A stretch of 64,000 nucleotides of DNA from Cryptomeria japonica (GCF_030272615.1 NC_081405.1:651826920-651890919), one strand, 5' to 3'; shown: positions 10,241 to 23,048, counted from the stretch's first letter. Notes: generated by a model from the letters alone, not told the origin. A program made the numbers and translations.

Positions 10241-13200
10241 TGTTGTTCACCAAAAGTGATAACCCAAGAACACCTGCAATCCTTCTATGAAATGGCCAAT
10301 TTTAGTCTTCAAAACACATCAAGGCTTGGACAACATAACATAGGATCTTAATTGATCCTCCTGCACTTCAGGTTTTGCTAGACCTAGGGGGGGACACCCT
10401 TTGATGCTTTGAATACAACAATTACAAACACACAACTGCATCAACTATAAGCAGATAGATCATTTCACAAACTCAATAGGTTAGGAAACACTATAGATTG
10501 GCTAGATCTATACAAACAATAAGATGAAATAGAGCTTGGAAAGAATGGAACACAAACCCCTGAACATAAAGGGAAATAGATTTATCTTTTAATTTGTATA
10601 TTTCTCTGAGAACATCCCCAAAACTTGTGAGACCAGTGCCTTATCTAAGGGCAACAGAGTCATATATCAAACTGTAAATGATAGCATATACTGCAAACCC
10701 ATCTTCATTATTAATATCCTTGCATTAATGCCTTACAAAAATGCATTACCCAGCTCATTCACAAAACCATCAGATCTGCAAAAATGTATATCCCATTATC
10801 TATGATGTACTACAGAATTTAAATTCCTCAAAGAATACTTGCAACAATCACTACAACCTCCTTGAAATTGACAAACTTAAAACCTCCTCAAGGCCTTCAA
10901 TTTGTAACAACAAGAAATACATCCAGAGGCGAATTCTGTGTGAAGTTATGCATGCCTTACATACACAAGAACCTACAACAAAACATCTACAGCAAGAAAG
11001 AACTCTTACTCAAGAGAAAAACTCTGCCCTATACAATATTGAACAGAACTTAGAATTGGAAGCCATCAAATCTGGAGCCTTTTTCCAAATTTCTGGAACC
11101 CTTACAAATGAGAAGAATTGGGAATAAGAAGAGGAGGGAAAAAAGAAAAGTCTCATCAGAACATGCCAAGTGTCCCTCTTTCTAACTAAATTTCATTCCC
11201 AACAAAATTGCTCCCAAAATATCTGATCTTTGTCAAAATTGACTGCATAATTGGATTCCTCACTCCGAGAGCTTTCCAGAAACATAAAATACTACATATT
11301 TTGGCCAAAAATTGAGCCCTGAGCGAATTAATTCCTCATGTGTGCACATCATTTAAATTTTTTCATTTTTTTATATAGTCTGAACTATATGTTTAATATG
11401 CATTTAACTTTGATTTTTGGCCCTTTTGTGCTCTGACGCTTTGCCACATGGTGGCCTCCGATTGGTTCGCAGGGTCTACTAGGTGCCACCTCAACTGACA
11501 CCTCATCACTGCCACGTGTCTGCTTGCTTGTCTATCCACCTGTACGCCACGTGTGTGCCACATCATCGCCACTGGGATGGGGCCCGCCTGCTGGACCTCT
11601 AATTGGACCTGCCACCTGAGCGCCACTTGGCTTTTGCTATTTCACAGACAGTATGTTCCATGCATCTTCAAGCTCCAAAATCGCGCAGACCATCGGATCA
11701 ACCCGGACTTGCTCAATCTTTACCACTTCATTTTCGCTTCATTTTCGGTCTGAGCCTTTTGCCATTTTGCAGACCTTAACCTTCATGCATCTCGCCTTCA
11801 TGAAGTCACATCGACCGTCGATCCTCTCCAAACCTGCTTGCTGGTTAAGTCGGCCTTTCTCTGCAAAATTTTGCTCATCTACCTCGAGAAGCGTGCATGT
11901 GTGGAGTCCACCTGTCGCCATTTGTCACCTCATGGTCACCTTAGGATGCACACCCATGCGCGTGGGGTCTACCTGGGCACCCAATGGGCACCGTTTGTCA
12001 AAAGCCTTGAGGCTTTGACATATTAGATGGGTGGAGATTTGCATTTAAATATCAAAAGTTCCTTTGCCCAATGAATGTGGGATATATAGTTTTGCCTGGG
12101 ACTGCGATTCGAAAGCTTTCTCCTGAGTTTAATGGCGCCTTTGGTGTTTTCTTTTGCTTGAAACGTTTGATGCAATATTTTAAATCCTTTACCTTGCCAC
12201 GTAGAGGAGAGACACGTAGAAAGGGAAAAAAACCAAACATATTTACTTGAGGGCTTCTCTGCCATTTTTGACATCCATGGTAGAAAGGGGAGGTTATGGC
12301 TTTATACCAGCCAATTGCATTTGCTTAACATCTTTCAAACCTGCAACCCCTTCTCCATCCATGTGAACTGCTACCTGGCACTTGCTGAGAGTCTCCAGGG
12401 CTACCTCCAAACTCCACGTAAGCTCTGCAAATTGTTTTTGACTGTTGCTTTCAGTGTTGGACTTTGGCCAAATTAATAACCACGCACAGGGAACTGGAGG
12501 ATATCACTGGCATTCAATTGCCAAATTGCCTTAGTTTGAAATTTTAACGCCTTCCATCATGCTGCCTGAGGATCCACACAATGTTGAGTCCACACCATAT
12601 GTATCAATCAAAATTAGACAGATAAATTTCATATTCTTCTCCATATTTTTCAGCCATTCTTCACTTGTTCGAGCATACTATTTTCCATCTTAAAACTGGT
12701 AATGTCTCCAGCATATATAACAATATTGGACATCCCCAATTTACTAGATTCCTCTATTATATATTCCTTTTGTGTGGTAGAATTGCAAATGCTAGTGACA
12801 TGGCTGTTTGGATAATTTTTGGCCATAAAGAGAGTAAGAGAGCCCCAACCACATCCAATGTCCAAAATAGTTTGTCCATCTTTAATCTGTGCCCTCTGAC
12901 AATATAGTGACAACATTGACTCCTTAGCCTCATCTAGTGTGTTTGTATTACTTGCAAAATAACATGAACTATCAATGCATCTGTTAAAATGTTTTTAGCA
13001 TTTCACATCCCACGTGAAGGGGCAAAATGACTTCAAAATGCCACTTGCACTTGGTTAAAGCTGCTGCCGCCCTTCTCTAGCCATCACGTGGGAGGAGGAT
13101 GTAATTTCAAATAGTTTCAAAAACCTCTGCAACCTCACTGCTCACAGACCATGAAAAGGGGAGGGACATGCTATGGCACGTGGAGTTTAGAATGCTGGCA

Positions 13201-14920
13201 AGGGTGTGGAGCTGCTCTTTATTTCTAATTACATTTGTTTGAAAAACTCTACAGTTACTTCAACTCACCACATGAGCATTACTAAAGATGACTTTACAGC
13301 TGCTAATTTCATTTTGTTTGAAGATTCTAATCCATTTAATTGGATTTGCTGAGAGTTTTCCACTTGAATCTCCCCCATTTTGTTGAAGAGGGAGCTAGCA
13401 TATGTCAACTACATTAGCTGAAATTTATTTAATCCCCTTTTAAACACCATGAACAACAAGGAGGAGATTAGCTTGCTTGCTAAATGTTCCAATTTCATTT
13501 GCTAAAATTTTTACAAAGAGTGTCATTCCATTCATTATGCCACACTCCAAATACATTTACATTTTTAAAATCTCTTCTCTGTCGCTGAAGGAGAACTTGA
13601 CATTAAAATTGCCAATCTGAAATTGACTGAAGGTCTACAGTCTTTTCAAACTCCTATGACATGTCCCGTGATTGCATCCATATTTAAATATTCTAAAAAT
13701 CTCTTAGTGAACAAAGTTGCCAATAAAAAAAATACGGCACAATCATGAGCCAAGTCGGGCTCCAAAGTGGGTTCGACTAAAAAAAAAATGTTTTCATGCA
13801 ACTGACCTCTGAAATGCTTCACAGACCTCCAACATACCTCTAGAAATGATCGGCATCATTTTCGGATCATCAGACTGCATTTTACAACTTTCAGGCACTT
13901 ACGCCACATTTTCGCATTTAATCGCGAAGACGTAATTTTCAAAGTGGTCAAAACACCTTTTTGGATCTCGCCATCTGACAGGCGTGTACTTTGATAGACA
14001 AGGATGAACTCTACCAAATGGTTTCTCAAGATGAGTCCCGAGCGAAGAGATATTAATTGTTAAAAATGGCCAACTGGCTTTGTCGACATTGCGAACTTGA
14101 TGAAGTCAATGTTCTGGCAACACATGATGTCTTTATCAAAAATATCAAATGACCTCCGTAGGCCCTCAAATTTGAAACATATGTACCTTGAAGTACATAA
14201 TAAAACCTATGAATTCTTAGTTCGACCAAAAGCCTGACTGGATACAAATGGTGCGCTCATGAAAATGGCTACATTAACTGATATAACACTGAAAGTGCAG
14301 AAGACTGAAAATGATAGTTCAATGAACCCTTTTGCAAACCAACTAAACGGAATGGTAGGAGCCTAAAACTGGAAACATAGCTCATCATTTATACCAACAT
14401 TATCCCAGAACAAACATTATGTCATAACACTTACTGAGGCAACTTTTACACTTATGTGAAACAGGGCTCTGACTAGTTGTCAAAACAAGGACTAGGCAAA
14501 CCACACAAACTGCAAACAGATTGATGTTAAAAAAATGAGCAGGTGGATTCATTAAGACTTGAAACTTTGTAGTCTGACTCACATTTATGCATACAATTGA
14601 ATACATTTTGAATTTCTTCATGACAATCAATAGGGCAAAAGATGTAATCACTCAAAGTAAGCTACTCAATAAAATCTGCATTTGTGCCTAAAATGCACTT
14701 TCAGCTCACCCCTCGAAATGGGTACCTCATAAACTTATCCAAACTGAATTCTGAAAGTTTCACATAACTGAATAGGCCAAATGAAAGGTGTAGAACATGT
14801 TTCCCGAGCCTTACCCCATGAAAATCAACTGGCTCCATTTTGCCCTCTCTCTAACTAGGCCATTCAAACTGACTCATTTGGAAATGCAAAACAAAAATTT
14901 GAATTGGGCCTCAAAACTTG
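10241..14920 (-). repeat. LTR2 of element A (5' LTR in element sense), truncated terminus
   Basis: It starts TGTTGTTCACC next to the primer-binding site and is co-linear with LTR1, including the captured methyltransferase segment. At 14920 the expected terminal sequence (ACTCAATTTTAATGAGTCCCAACA) is missing: after GGGCCTCAAAACTTG the sequence passes directly into the start of LTR3. About 24-27 bp of the terminus have been lost at this head-to-tail LTR-LTR join. Confidence 0.85.
12578..12980 (-). pseudogene. Captured N-methyltransferase-like fragment in LTR2
   Basis: This is the second copy of the fragment in LTR1, again in element sense. It is better preserved: LYCQRAQIKDGQTILDIGC is open where LTR1 has a stop, giving an open stretch of about 88 codons (12650-12916) that contains SAM motif I. 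The same internal gap and frame change precede the C-terminal EEWLKNMDKN-like part. Because both LTRs of one retrotransposon are copied from one RNA, the shared position shows the fragment was already in the LTR before insertion. Confidence 0.8.
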
Positions 14921-16135
14921 TGTTGTTCACCAAAAGTGATAACCCAAGTATACCTGCAATCCATCTATGAAATGGCCAATTTCAGTCTATGAAACACATC
15001 AGAGCTTAGACAACATAACATAGGACCCTAATTGATCCTCCTCCACTTTAGGTTCTGCTAGACCTAGGGGGGACACCCTTTTGATGCATTAAATACAACA
15101 ATTATAGACACATAACTGCATCAACACTAAGTAGATAGAGCATTCCACAAACTCACCCAATTTAAAAACACACTACAGATTGGCTAGATCTATATAAATC
15201 ATAAATGAAAACAGAGCTTGGAATGAAAAGAACACACCCCTACACATAAAGGGAAATAAATTTGTCTTTTGAAATGTTGATCTGAAACCATCCCCAAATC
15301 TGTCAATGACCAGTGCCTTGTTCATTGGGCAATAGAGTCACACACACAGAACTACAAAATGTTAATCACAACTGCAAATTGGTTTTCCTTACAACATATC
15401 CTTGCACTAATACCTTGTACTAATGCATTACTCAATCCATTCATAAAATTATCAGATCTGGGACACATTCCATTGTTTATGACTGATTATAGAATTTAAA
15501 CTCTTCATTGAAGAATGCCTACAAACAATCATACAATCTCCTTGAGATGACAAATTTTAAGCCTCCTTGAGGATTCAATTCATAACAATTAAATGCATAC
15601 ATAGAGACAATATCATGGGAAATTTACTCATGCCTAACACAAGTAAGACCTGCAACTGGAAAACAATTTGTCATCCTGCAATGTAGCCCATATACCCTGA
15701 ACAGATCCATAGAACTTTACAAGTATGGGTCAAGAAATTCAGAAAATGGAAGCCATGAAAACTGGAGCACTTCTCACAGAATTTTAGAACCCTTACAAAT
15801 GAGAAGAATTGAGAATAAAAAGAGGAGGGAAGAAAATCAAATCTGCAACTGAAATTGCCAAATATCTCCTCTCTAACTGTATTCACTCCCATGGAAACTG
15901 CTCTCTAAATATCCCACATTTGTCAAAATTAACTACCTGACTGGATTCCTCATTCCAAGAGCTTTGTGGCGATATATGACACTTCATATTTTGGCCAAAA
16001 ATGAGACCCTAAGTGAATTAATCATTTATGTGTGCACATCATTTAAATTTTTGAATTTTCGACATAGTCTGCACTATATAATAAACATGATTTTAATATT
16101 AATTTTTTTGCCTCCCTTTTGGCTTGATGCCTTGC

Positions 16136-17744
16136 CACGTGTCGGGACTTGATTGGTTGATGGGGTTGACTGGACACCACCTGGGATGACACCTCGTCAC
16201 TCCGCAAGTGTCCGCTTGATCGTCGTCCACCTAGGCACCACGTCATCGCCATCTCATCACCACTGGACTGCCACCTCATCGGGGCCCACCTGCTGGACCA
16301 TTGATTGTACCTGCCACCTGGCTTTCACCATTTCGCGGCCTTTATCTGGCGTACATCTCCACTCCACGAAACCGCACAGGCCGTCGATCTACTCCAAACT
16401 TGCTCACTCTTTAACCTGCTGCATTTTCGCCATTTCGCATTTCGTTGTTTTTCGGACCTTAACTCGCGAGCAACTTTCCTTCATGAAACAGCGCAGACCG
16501 TCCGATCTCCCGAAACATGCACGATCTTTACCTTTTTCGCCATTTTGCAGGGTGTAACTCACGTGCTTCGTTAGATCATCTTGGACCTGCTCACCGGTTA
16601 AGTCGACCTTTCTCTACAAAATTTGCCTGTTTGCCTCGAGAAGCATGCCTACGTGGGGTCCACCTGGTCGCCGCTCAGTCACCTCCTCCGTCGCCTCAGG
16701 ATCTATGCTCACACGTGGGCCCACCTTGGGCGCCCATAGGCACCGTCTGTCAAAATCCCAGAGACTTTGACATTATAGATGTGTGTGGATTTCGTTATAA
16801 ATACCAAAAAATTACCCTCCACAGTCAATGTGGGACAATGTTGTTTTGCCTATAGTTGCATTTTGAAGGTTCTCTCTGAGTTTTAATGGCAGCCATCCTA
16901 TTTTTATTTTAATATCTTGGGGTTTAACTCCTTTTCCATATGCCACACGTGGGAGGAGGTTGATCTACAACCATTAACTGCATTAGCTTGAAGATTTTTT
17001 ACCATGCAAGGAATAATGGTTGTGAGCTTGCCAATGCATTTGTTGAAGGTTTCTTAATGCTCCTCCACCACGTGACCATTGGAAGCTTGTAGTTCCTTAT
17101 ACAATCTCCACACCTTCTCTAATACCATGTTGCACCAGGGAAAGAGGATATGGTATTAATTTGCAGTTGTTTGATGTTTATGAAATAAAATGCCCACTCC
17201 ACATTCCAAACACCATGCCTATTGCTTGCCAAAAACCACGCAGAGGGTAGAATGGATGTTGTTGGTCATTAATCACACTGCTAGAGCTTCTAACACCATG
17301 TTGCACTTGCAATTTGCATTTGATTTCAAAATTCCTCTTTTCACCAGTCACGTGGGGATTACTGAAGTCTTCTGCAACTTCATTTCAAACACCACGTGGG
17401 ATATGGGGGCACATGAGGGAGGAAGCCACTGCAGTTACCTTGCTTTGCAAACTCTAAACACCACGTGAGCTTGGAGAGATTGCTGCTGTTTTGTTTTGCT
17501 GCCTCTAAAACTCCACGCAGACAGACTCTCTGCCAAATCTGCACTTGCAATCTTCCTGCAGCCCCTTCCTCATACCATGCGAAGCCTGCTGCACATTACT
17601 TGTTTCACCATGGTAGCAAGGGGGGATGGCTTCAAACCAGCCAATATGCATTTGATTTGAGCTACTACTGCCCTTCTCCAGCCAACACGTGGGAGACTAA
17701 ACTGTTGTTTGAATTCCATTGCCCTTTCTTAGCCATGCCACGTG
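16136..17744. promoter_or_regulatory. Cluster of nine CACGTG (G-box) motifs in LTR3
   Basis: CACGTG occurs at 16136, 16712, 16946, 17069, 17349, 17393, 17462, 17686 and 17739, against about one expected per 4 kb by chance. Many lie in similar contexts (ACACCACGTGG, CCAACACGTGGGAG), with repeats of 'caccatgttgcacttgcaatttgcattt'-like text around them, so the variable segment looks partly built from degenerate repeat modules. LTR1 has four in 1.7 kb (2999, 3384, 4572, 4674). G-boxes bind plant bZIP and bHLH factors. A role in stress- or hormone-driven transcription of the element is inference. Confidence 0.6.
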
Positions 17745-17867
17745 AGGGAGAATTCATTGGTCTTCACTCATCTGCTGGAGCTTCTAACACCATGTGCCAA
17801 ACTTCAACAAAGAAGGAGAATGCTAGGGTTTTCAACGCCCTTTTCAATGTGCACTTGCTGTATTTTT

Positions 17868-18112
17868 TTAATGCTTTTTACATAGCCACATTGACATGCT
17901 TTGCTGAAACATTAGCATGAGAGTTTTAAATACAGATTCACAGGTTGCATCCACAACACCCACTGCCATACCAGCTAGATGATTATCCCAATGCTTGCTC
18001 CTAAATTCTCCATTCACTTGCCTCTTTGAGTAATCGCAATCAAAATTTAGATACTCAGGAATTCTTGTTGTGAGCCAACATTGACCATGACCATATTCGC
18101 CATAGAAAATAG
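17868..18112 (-). pseudogene. Unidentified open segment in LTR3, possible third captured host fragment
   Basis: On the minus strand a stop-free stretch of about 80 codons begins just inside the conserved LTR boundary (about 18112) and ends at a TAA (17868-17870). It reads with balanced protein-like composition, for example FYGEYGHGQCWLTTRIPEYL, FDCDYSKRQVNGEF and GMAVGVVDATCESVF. It is absent from LTR1, LTR2, B1, B2 and D, and it sits in the same variable segment and sense as the other captured fragments. I do not recognise the protein family. Chance openness over 80 codons in this fairly balanced sequence is possible. Confidence 0.4.
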
Positions 18113-19347
18113 TGCAGAAGCATGGGCCAAGTCGGGCCCCAAAGTGGGTCCGACTAAAAAAAATTTGATTTCACGCAACTGACCTTTGGAATGTTTTAGG
18201 AACTTTAAACACGCCTCTGGAAATGATCAGCATCGTTTTCGGATCATTAATCCGCATTTTCAACCTTAAGGCAATTACGCCACATTTTTGCATTTAATCG
18301 CAAAGACGTAATTTTCAAACCTATTAAAACACCTTTCTGGATCTTGTCGTCTAACAGGCGTGTACTCTGATATACAAGGATGACTTCTACCAAATGGTTT
18401 CTCAAGATGAGTCTCGAGCGAAAAGATATTAATTGGCGAAAATGACAAACTAGCTTTGTCGACACTGCGGACCTGATGAAGTCAATGTCCTGACAACACA
18501 TGATGCCTTTCTCAAAAATATGAAACGACCTCCGTAGACCCTCAAATTTGAAACACAGGCACCTTGAAGTACATGTTAAAACTTTGAATTCTCAGTTTGA
18601 CCAAAAGCTTGACTGGATGCAAATGGCGCTCTCATAAAAATAGCTACTTTAACTGATATAACAATGGAATTGCAGATAATTGAAAATGATAGCTAAATGA
18701 ATCCTTTTGAAAACCAATCAAACAGATTGATAAAGGCTTGAAATTTGAAATGTAGCTCATCATTTATACTGACATTAGCTTGGAATAAACATTCTGACAT
18801 GACCCTTACTAAGGCAACTTTTATACTTATGCGAAACAGGGCTCTGACTAGTTGTTGAAACAGGGACTTGCCAAAACACACAAACTGCAAACGAATTTGG
18901 CTATGAAAACTGAGCAAATGGATTCGTCAAGACTTGAAATTTTGCAAACTAACTCACATTTATGCATAGAATTGAATCCACTTTGAATTTATCCATGACG
19001 ATCAACAGGGCAAAAGATATAATCGCTCAAAGTAGGCTACTCCATAAAATCTGTATTTGTGCCTAAAATGCACTTTCAGCTCACCCCTCAAAATGGGTAC
19101 CTGGTAAACTTCTTCAAACTAAATTTTGAAAGTTACACATCACTGCATAGGCCAAATGAAAGGTGTGGGACATGAATCCCGAGCCTTACCCTCTGAAAAT
19201 CAACCCTGTCCATTTTACCCTCTCTCTAACTAGGCTATTCAAACTGACTTATTTGGAAATGCAAAACAAAATTTGAATTGGGCCTCGAAACTTGACTCAA
19301 TTTTAATGAGTCCCAACAACTTGACTCAATTTTAATGAGTCCCAACA

Positions 19348-19935
19348 CATCCAAGATAGTTCTATTCTTCCTTTCCACAACTTCATTTTGCTGAATTGTC
19401 CTGGGAGCAAAAAAATGTCTTCTTATACCTTGCTTGTCACAAAAGTTATTAAACTCACCGGATGTGAATTCTCCACTATGATCTGATCTCAAACATTTAA
19501 TCATCAATCTTGTCTCATTTTCCACTTTATCCTTAAAGATTTTAAACTTTTCAAATTCTTAAGATTTTTCCCTTAGAAAAGTAACCCACACCATTCTAGA
19601 ATAATCATCAATGATTAACATGAAATATCTATCACCATGAAAACTTTCCACTCTAGCAGGGCACACAAATCAGTATGAATAAAATCAAGAACATCATTTG
19701 ATTTATGTTGTATACTCCTAAAAGAGGTTCTGACTTGTTTACCCATTTGACATTCTTTACATACCAGATTATATGGATTCACAATCTTAGGTATATCTCT
19801 AACTGCCTTAGTTGAACTGATATTCACAATGCAATCAAAATTCACATGACACAACCATTTATGTCATAGCCAAATCTCATCAATCTGTCTAATCAAACAT
19901 GTCTTCTAACCAGAATTCAAATGAAATATATTACC
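19348..19935 (-). pseudogene. Cop0 integrase core piece (second of three parts)
   Basis: The minus strand reads a copia pre-integrase and integrase core: HKWLCHVNFDCIV, CKECQMGKQVRTSFRS, FIHTDLC (first catalytic Asp), CLRSDHSGEF, and NEVVERKNRTILD (catalytic Glu region). Frames change several times and stops interrupt it. The left end continues the piece ending at 1722 after removal of element A. The right end is cut at 19935/19936 by element B and continues at 30333. Confidence 0.85.
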
Positions 19936-22814
19936 TATTGTTCACCAAAAGTGATAACCCAAGAATACCTACAATTGATATATGAAGTAGCCAATTCAAT
20001 CTATGAAGAACTTCAGGGCTTGGACAACATGACAAGGATATGAATCTTTCTACTCTTCAAGCTCTGCAAAACCTAGGCAGGTATTCCTTTGATGGTTAGA
20101 ATTAAACCTATTACACAGCTATGACAGCATCAACATAAACAGATAGATCTCACCAGGGCTCTAAAACAAGTAGTTTATTATAGATGAGCTAGATCTACAC
20201 ATAAAACTCAACTATGCTTGAGCATGAGATAGATGAAACATTTCAAAACATAACATAAACTAAGGATATTCTAATTGGATTTTAAATTGGTTTGAGAACC
20301 CCCTTAATTGCAAGATCAGTGCCTTATCCAAGGGCAACAAAGTCATACATCGAACTATAAGTGAAATCACTCATTGCAAATCCATCTTTATCATGAAATC
20401 TTTCTGCATTAATGCCTTACATAATGCATTACTAAGCTTATCCACAGAAAATATCAGATCCAGAAGCATGAACCCTATTTTATTAATGTTTGCTCACAGA
20501 GTTTAAAATCTTCCTTGAAGATTACCTACAAACAAGCATTACACTCACAGACACAACTGTTTATGACAAACTTGGTCCTCCTCAAGAATCAAATTTGAAT
20601 AAAATGAAGATACACTTCAGAGACAAATTTTGTGTGAATTTGTGCATGCCTTACATACACAAGAACCTGTAACAAATAACACCTATAGCATGAATCAAAC
20701 TCTATTATATGGAAAAGGACATTGCCCTTTACAATTTTGAAAAGAACTCAGAATTGGAAGCCATGAAAATATGGAGCCATTTTCCAAATTTCTGGAACCC
20801 TTACAAATGAGAAGCATTGAGAATAAGAAGAGGAGGGAAAGATTAGATCTGCAATCGAAATTGCTAAGTGTCTCTTTTCTCTAACTGAAATTCTTTACCT
20901 TCTACTTTCCCATGGAAACTGCTCTCAAAATATCTGATATTTGTTAAAATTAATTGCCTTATCGGATTCCTCACTCTGAGAGATTTCCGGAAACATATAA
21001 TACTTCATATTTTGGCCAAAAATACAACCCTGGGCGAATTAATCATTTATGTGTGCACATCATTTAATTTTTTCATTTTTTCATATAGTCTGAACTATAT
21101 AATTAACATGCATTTAACTTTGATTTTTTCTCTGATTGTTCTCTGACACTTTTCCACGTGGTGATCTCTGATTGGTCGATGGGGTCCACTGGGTGCAACC
21201 TCAACTGACACCTCATCACCGCCACGTGTCTGCTTGCTTGTCATCCACCTAGGTGCCACCTCTGCGCCACATCATCACCACCGAGATGGGACCTACTTGC
21301 TGGACTTTTGATTGTACCTACCACAAATAAAAACTCTAAATACTGGTCCTTCAACACCATGTTACCAAATAGATGCTCATTGCTTACATGTCGTGGAGTG
21401 GAATTAAACATGATTTCTTCATTGAAACACCTTGTAACTGCAAAACCAAACGGATGCTTGGTATATGAAAGCTTCAATCATATCACCATCATTGTTTCAT
21501 AAAAACCAAACCACCACTTATGGTCTAGTGAGAAGATAGGGTCCATAATCTCCTCCTATCTAGCTTTCACTTTAAACCTTGATTCAAAAATTATCATGAA
21601 GCAACAAGTCAGGTTGGACCCCAAAGTGGGTCCAACTAAAAAAAAATTCCTTTTCATGCAACTGACCTCTGAAATGCTTCAGGAACCTTACCCATACCTC
21701 TGGAAATGATCGACATTATTTTCGGATCATCAGACTGAATTTTGCAACCTTCAGGCAATTACACCACATTTTCGCATTTAATCGCGAAGACGTAATTTTC
21801 AAACCTGTCAAAACACTCTTCTGGAGCTCACCATCTGACAGGCGTGTACTTTGATATACAAGCATGAACATTGCCAAGCGGTTTTTCAAGATGAGTCCTG
21901 AGCAAAGAGATATTAATTGCCAAAAATGCCCAACTGGCTTTGTCGACACTGCAGACCTGATGAAGTCAATGTTCTGGCAACACATGATGCTTTTCTCAAA
22001 AATATCAAACGACCTTCGTAGACCCTCAAATTTGGAACACAGGTACCTTGAAGTACATACTAAATCTTTAAATTCTGAGTTAGACCAAAATCCTGACAGG
22101 ATGCAAATGGTGCGCTCATAAAAACAACTACTTTAACTGATATAGCACTGAAAGTACAGATAACTAAAAACGATGGCTAAATGAACTCTTTTGAAAACCG
22201 ATCAAACAGATTTATAGAGGCTTGAAATTTGAAATGTAGCTCATCATTTATACCAAAATTAACTTGGAAGAAACATTATGTCATAGCACTGACTGAGGCA
22301 ACTTTTACACTTATGCGAAATAGGGCTCCGACTAGCTGTCAAAATAGGGACTTGCCAAAACACACAAACTGCAAACAGATTTGGCTTTGAAAATTGAGCA
22401 AATGGATTCATTAGGACTTGAAATTTTGCAGGCTGACTCACAAATATGCATAGAATCTAATCCATTTTGAATTTATTCATGATGATCAACAGAGTAAAAT
22501 TTGTACTTGCTCAAAGTAGGCTACTCAATAAAATCTGCATTTGTGCCTAAAATGCACTTTCAGCTCACCCCTCAAAATGGGTACCTCGTAAACTTATCCA
22601 AACTAAATTTTGAAAGTTGCACATCACTGCATAGGCCAAATCAAAGGTGTAGGACATGAATCTTTAGCCTTACCCTCTGAAAATCAACCGGCTCCATTTT
22701 GCCCTCTCGTAAACTAGGCGATTCAAACTGACTCATTTAGGTACTTTTCTGACATGCACAGTAAAATTTTGAATTGGGCCTCTAAACTTGACTCAATTTT
22801 AATGAGTCCCAACA
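19936..22814 (-). repeat. LTR B1 of element B (3' LTR), with a 1.24-kb internal deletion
   Basis: It starts (T)ATTGTTCACCAAAAGTG and ends GAGTCCCAACA. It is about 2.9 kb against 4.1 kb for LTR B2. The sequence runs parallel to B2 up to 'gattgtacctaccac' (about 21324) and then jumps to the part matching B2 near 28847. The B2 interval of about 27607-28846 is therefore missing here. Confidence 0.85.
21315..21477 (-). pseudogene. Captured GH31-like fragment in LTR B1, truncated
   Basis: The minus strand reads KHPFGFAVTRCFNEEIMFN then STPRHVSNEHLFGNMVLKD and QYLEFLFV. This matches the GH31 alpha-xylosidase / alpha-glucosidase N-terminal region (family pattern PF.FAV.R.SN.E.LFN.T...LVFKDQYLE). The fragment runs straight into the deletion join at about 21324, so the GSHPFYLDVR part seen in LTR B2 is lost. 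It lacks the catalytic domain and is not functional. Confidence 0.7.
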
Positions 22815-23048
22815 GTGGCTCTGACTGGGGATGGTTGATTGCAAGATCAACATAAGAACATAGAATCTATGGTTAAGCAGACCATCCAAAAATGGATCAC
22901 TTCTCATTTCTTCTCTTTTCAAAAATTGGGCTTCTTTATTCTACCCAAACAACAGGGCACTTTATTGAAAACCACACAACTGAAAGCAAAGCGATTGTAC
23001 AAAATATACAAACATACTTACAACTAATTATAAACTACTCAATCAATT

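Larger units (their letters stand above)
1723..19347 (-). mobile_element. Element A: gag-only, giant-LTR retrotransposon with three LTRs
   Basis: Element A is bounded by TGTTGTTCACC at the left and GAGTCCCAACA at the right and is flanked by a perfect 5-bp target-site duplication CATCC (1718-1722 and 19348-19352). On the minus strand the order is LTR3 (19347-14921), LTR2 (14920-10241), primer-binding site (10236-10220), leader, gag-like ORF (9337-6671), 3' region, LTR1 (6432-1723). No protease, reverse transcriptase, RNase H or integrase motif was found between the LTRs, so it is probably non-autonomous. The Ty3-type gag suggests a Ty3/gypsy-related helper. Three LTRs in one insertion is abnormal and implies later recombination. 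It interrupts the integrase region of Cop0. Confidence 0.85.
14921..19347 (-). repeat. LTR3 of element A insertion, a divergent LTR with a different variable segment
   Basis: It begins TGTTGTTCACC and ends ...GAGTCCCAACA against the CATCC duplication. Its outer parts align with LTR1 and LTR2, but the segment from about 16860 to 18112 is unrelated to theirs. It therefore comes from another subfamily member. A 29-bp terminal duplication (19291-19319 and 19320-19347) ends the LTR. A TATAAATA / TATTTATA element at 16796-16803, also present in LTR B2 near 28049, is a possible core promoter and would place the variable segment in U3; this is tentative. Confidence 0.8.
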
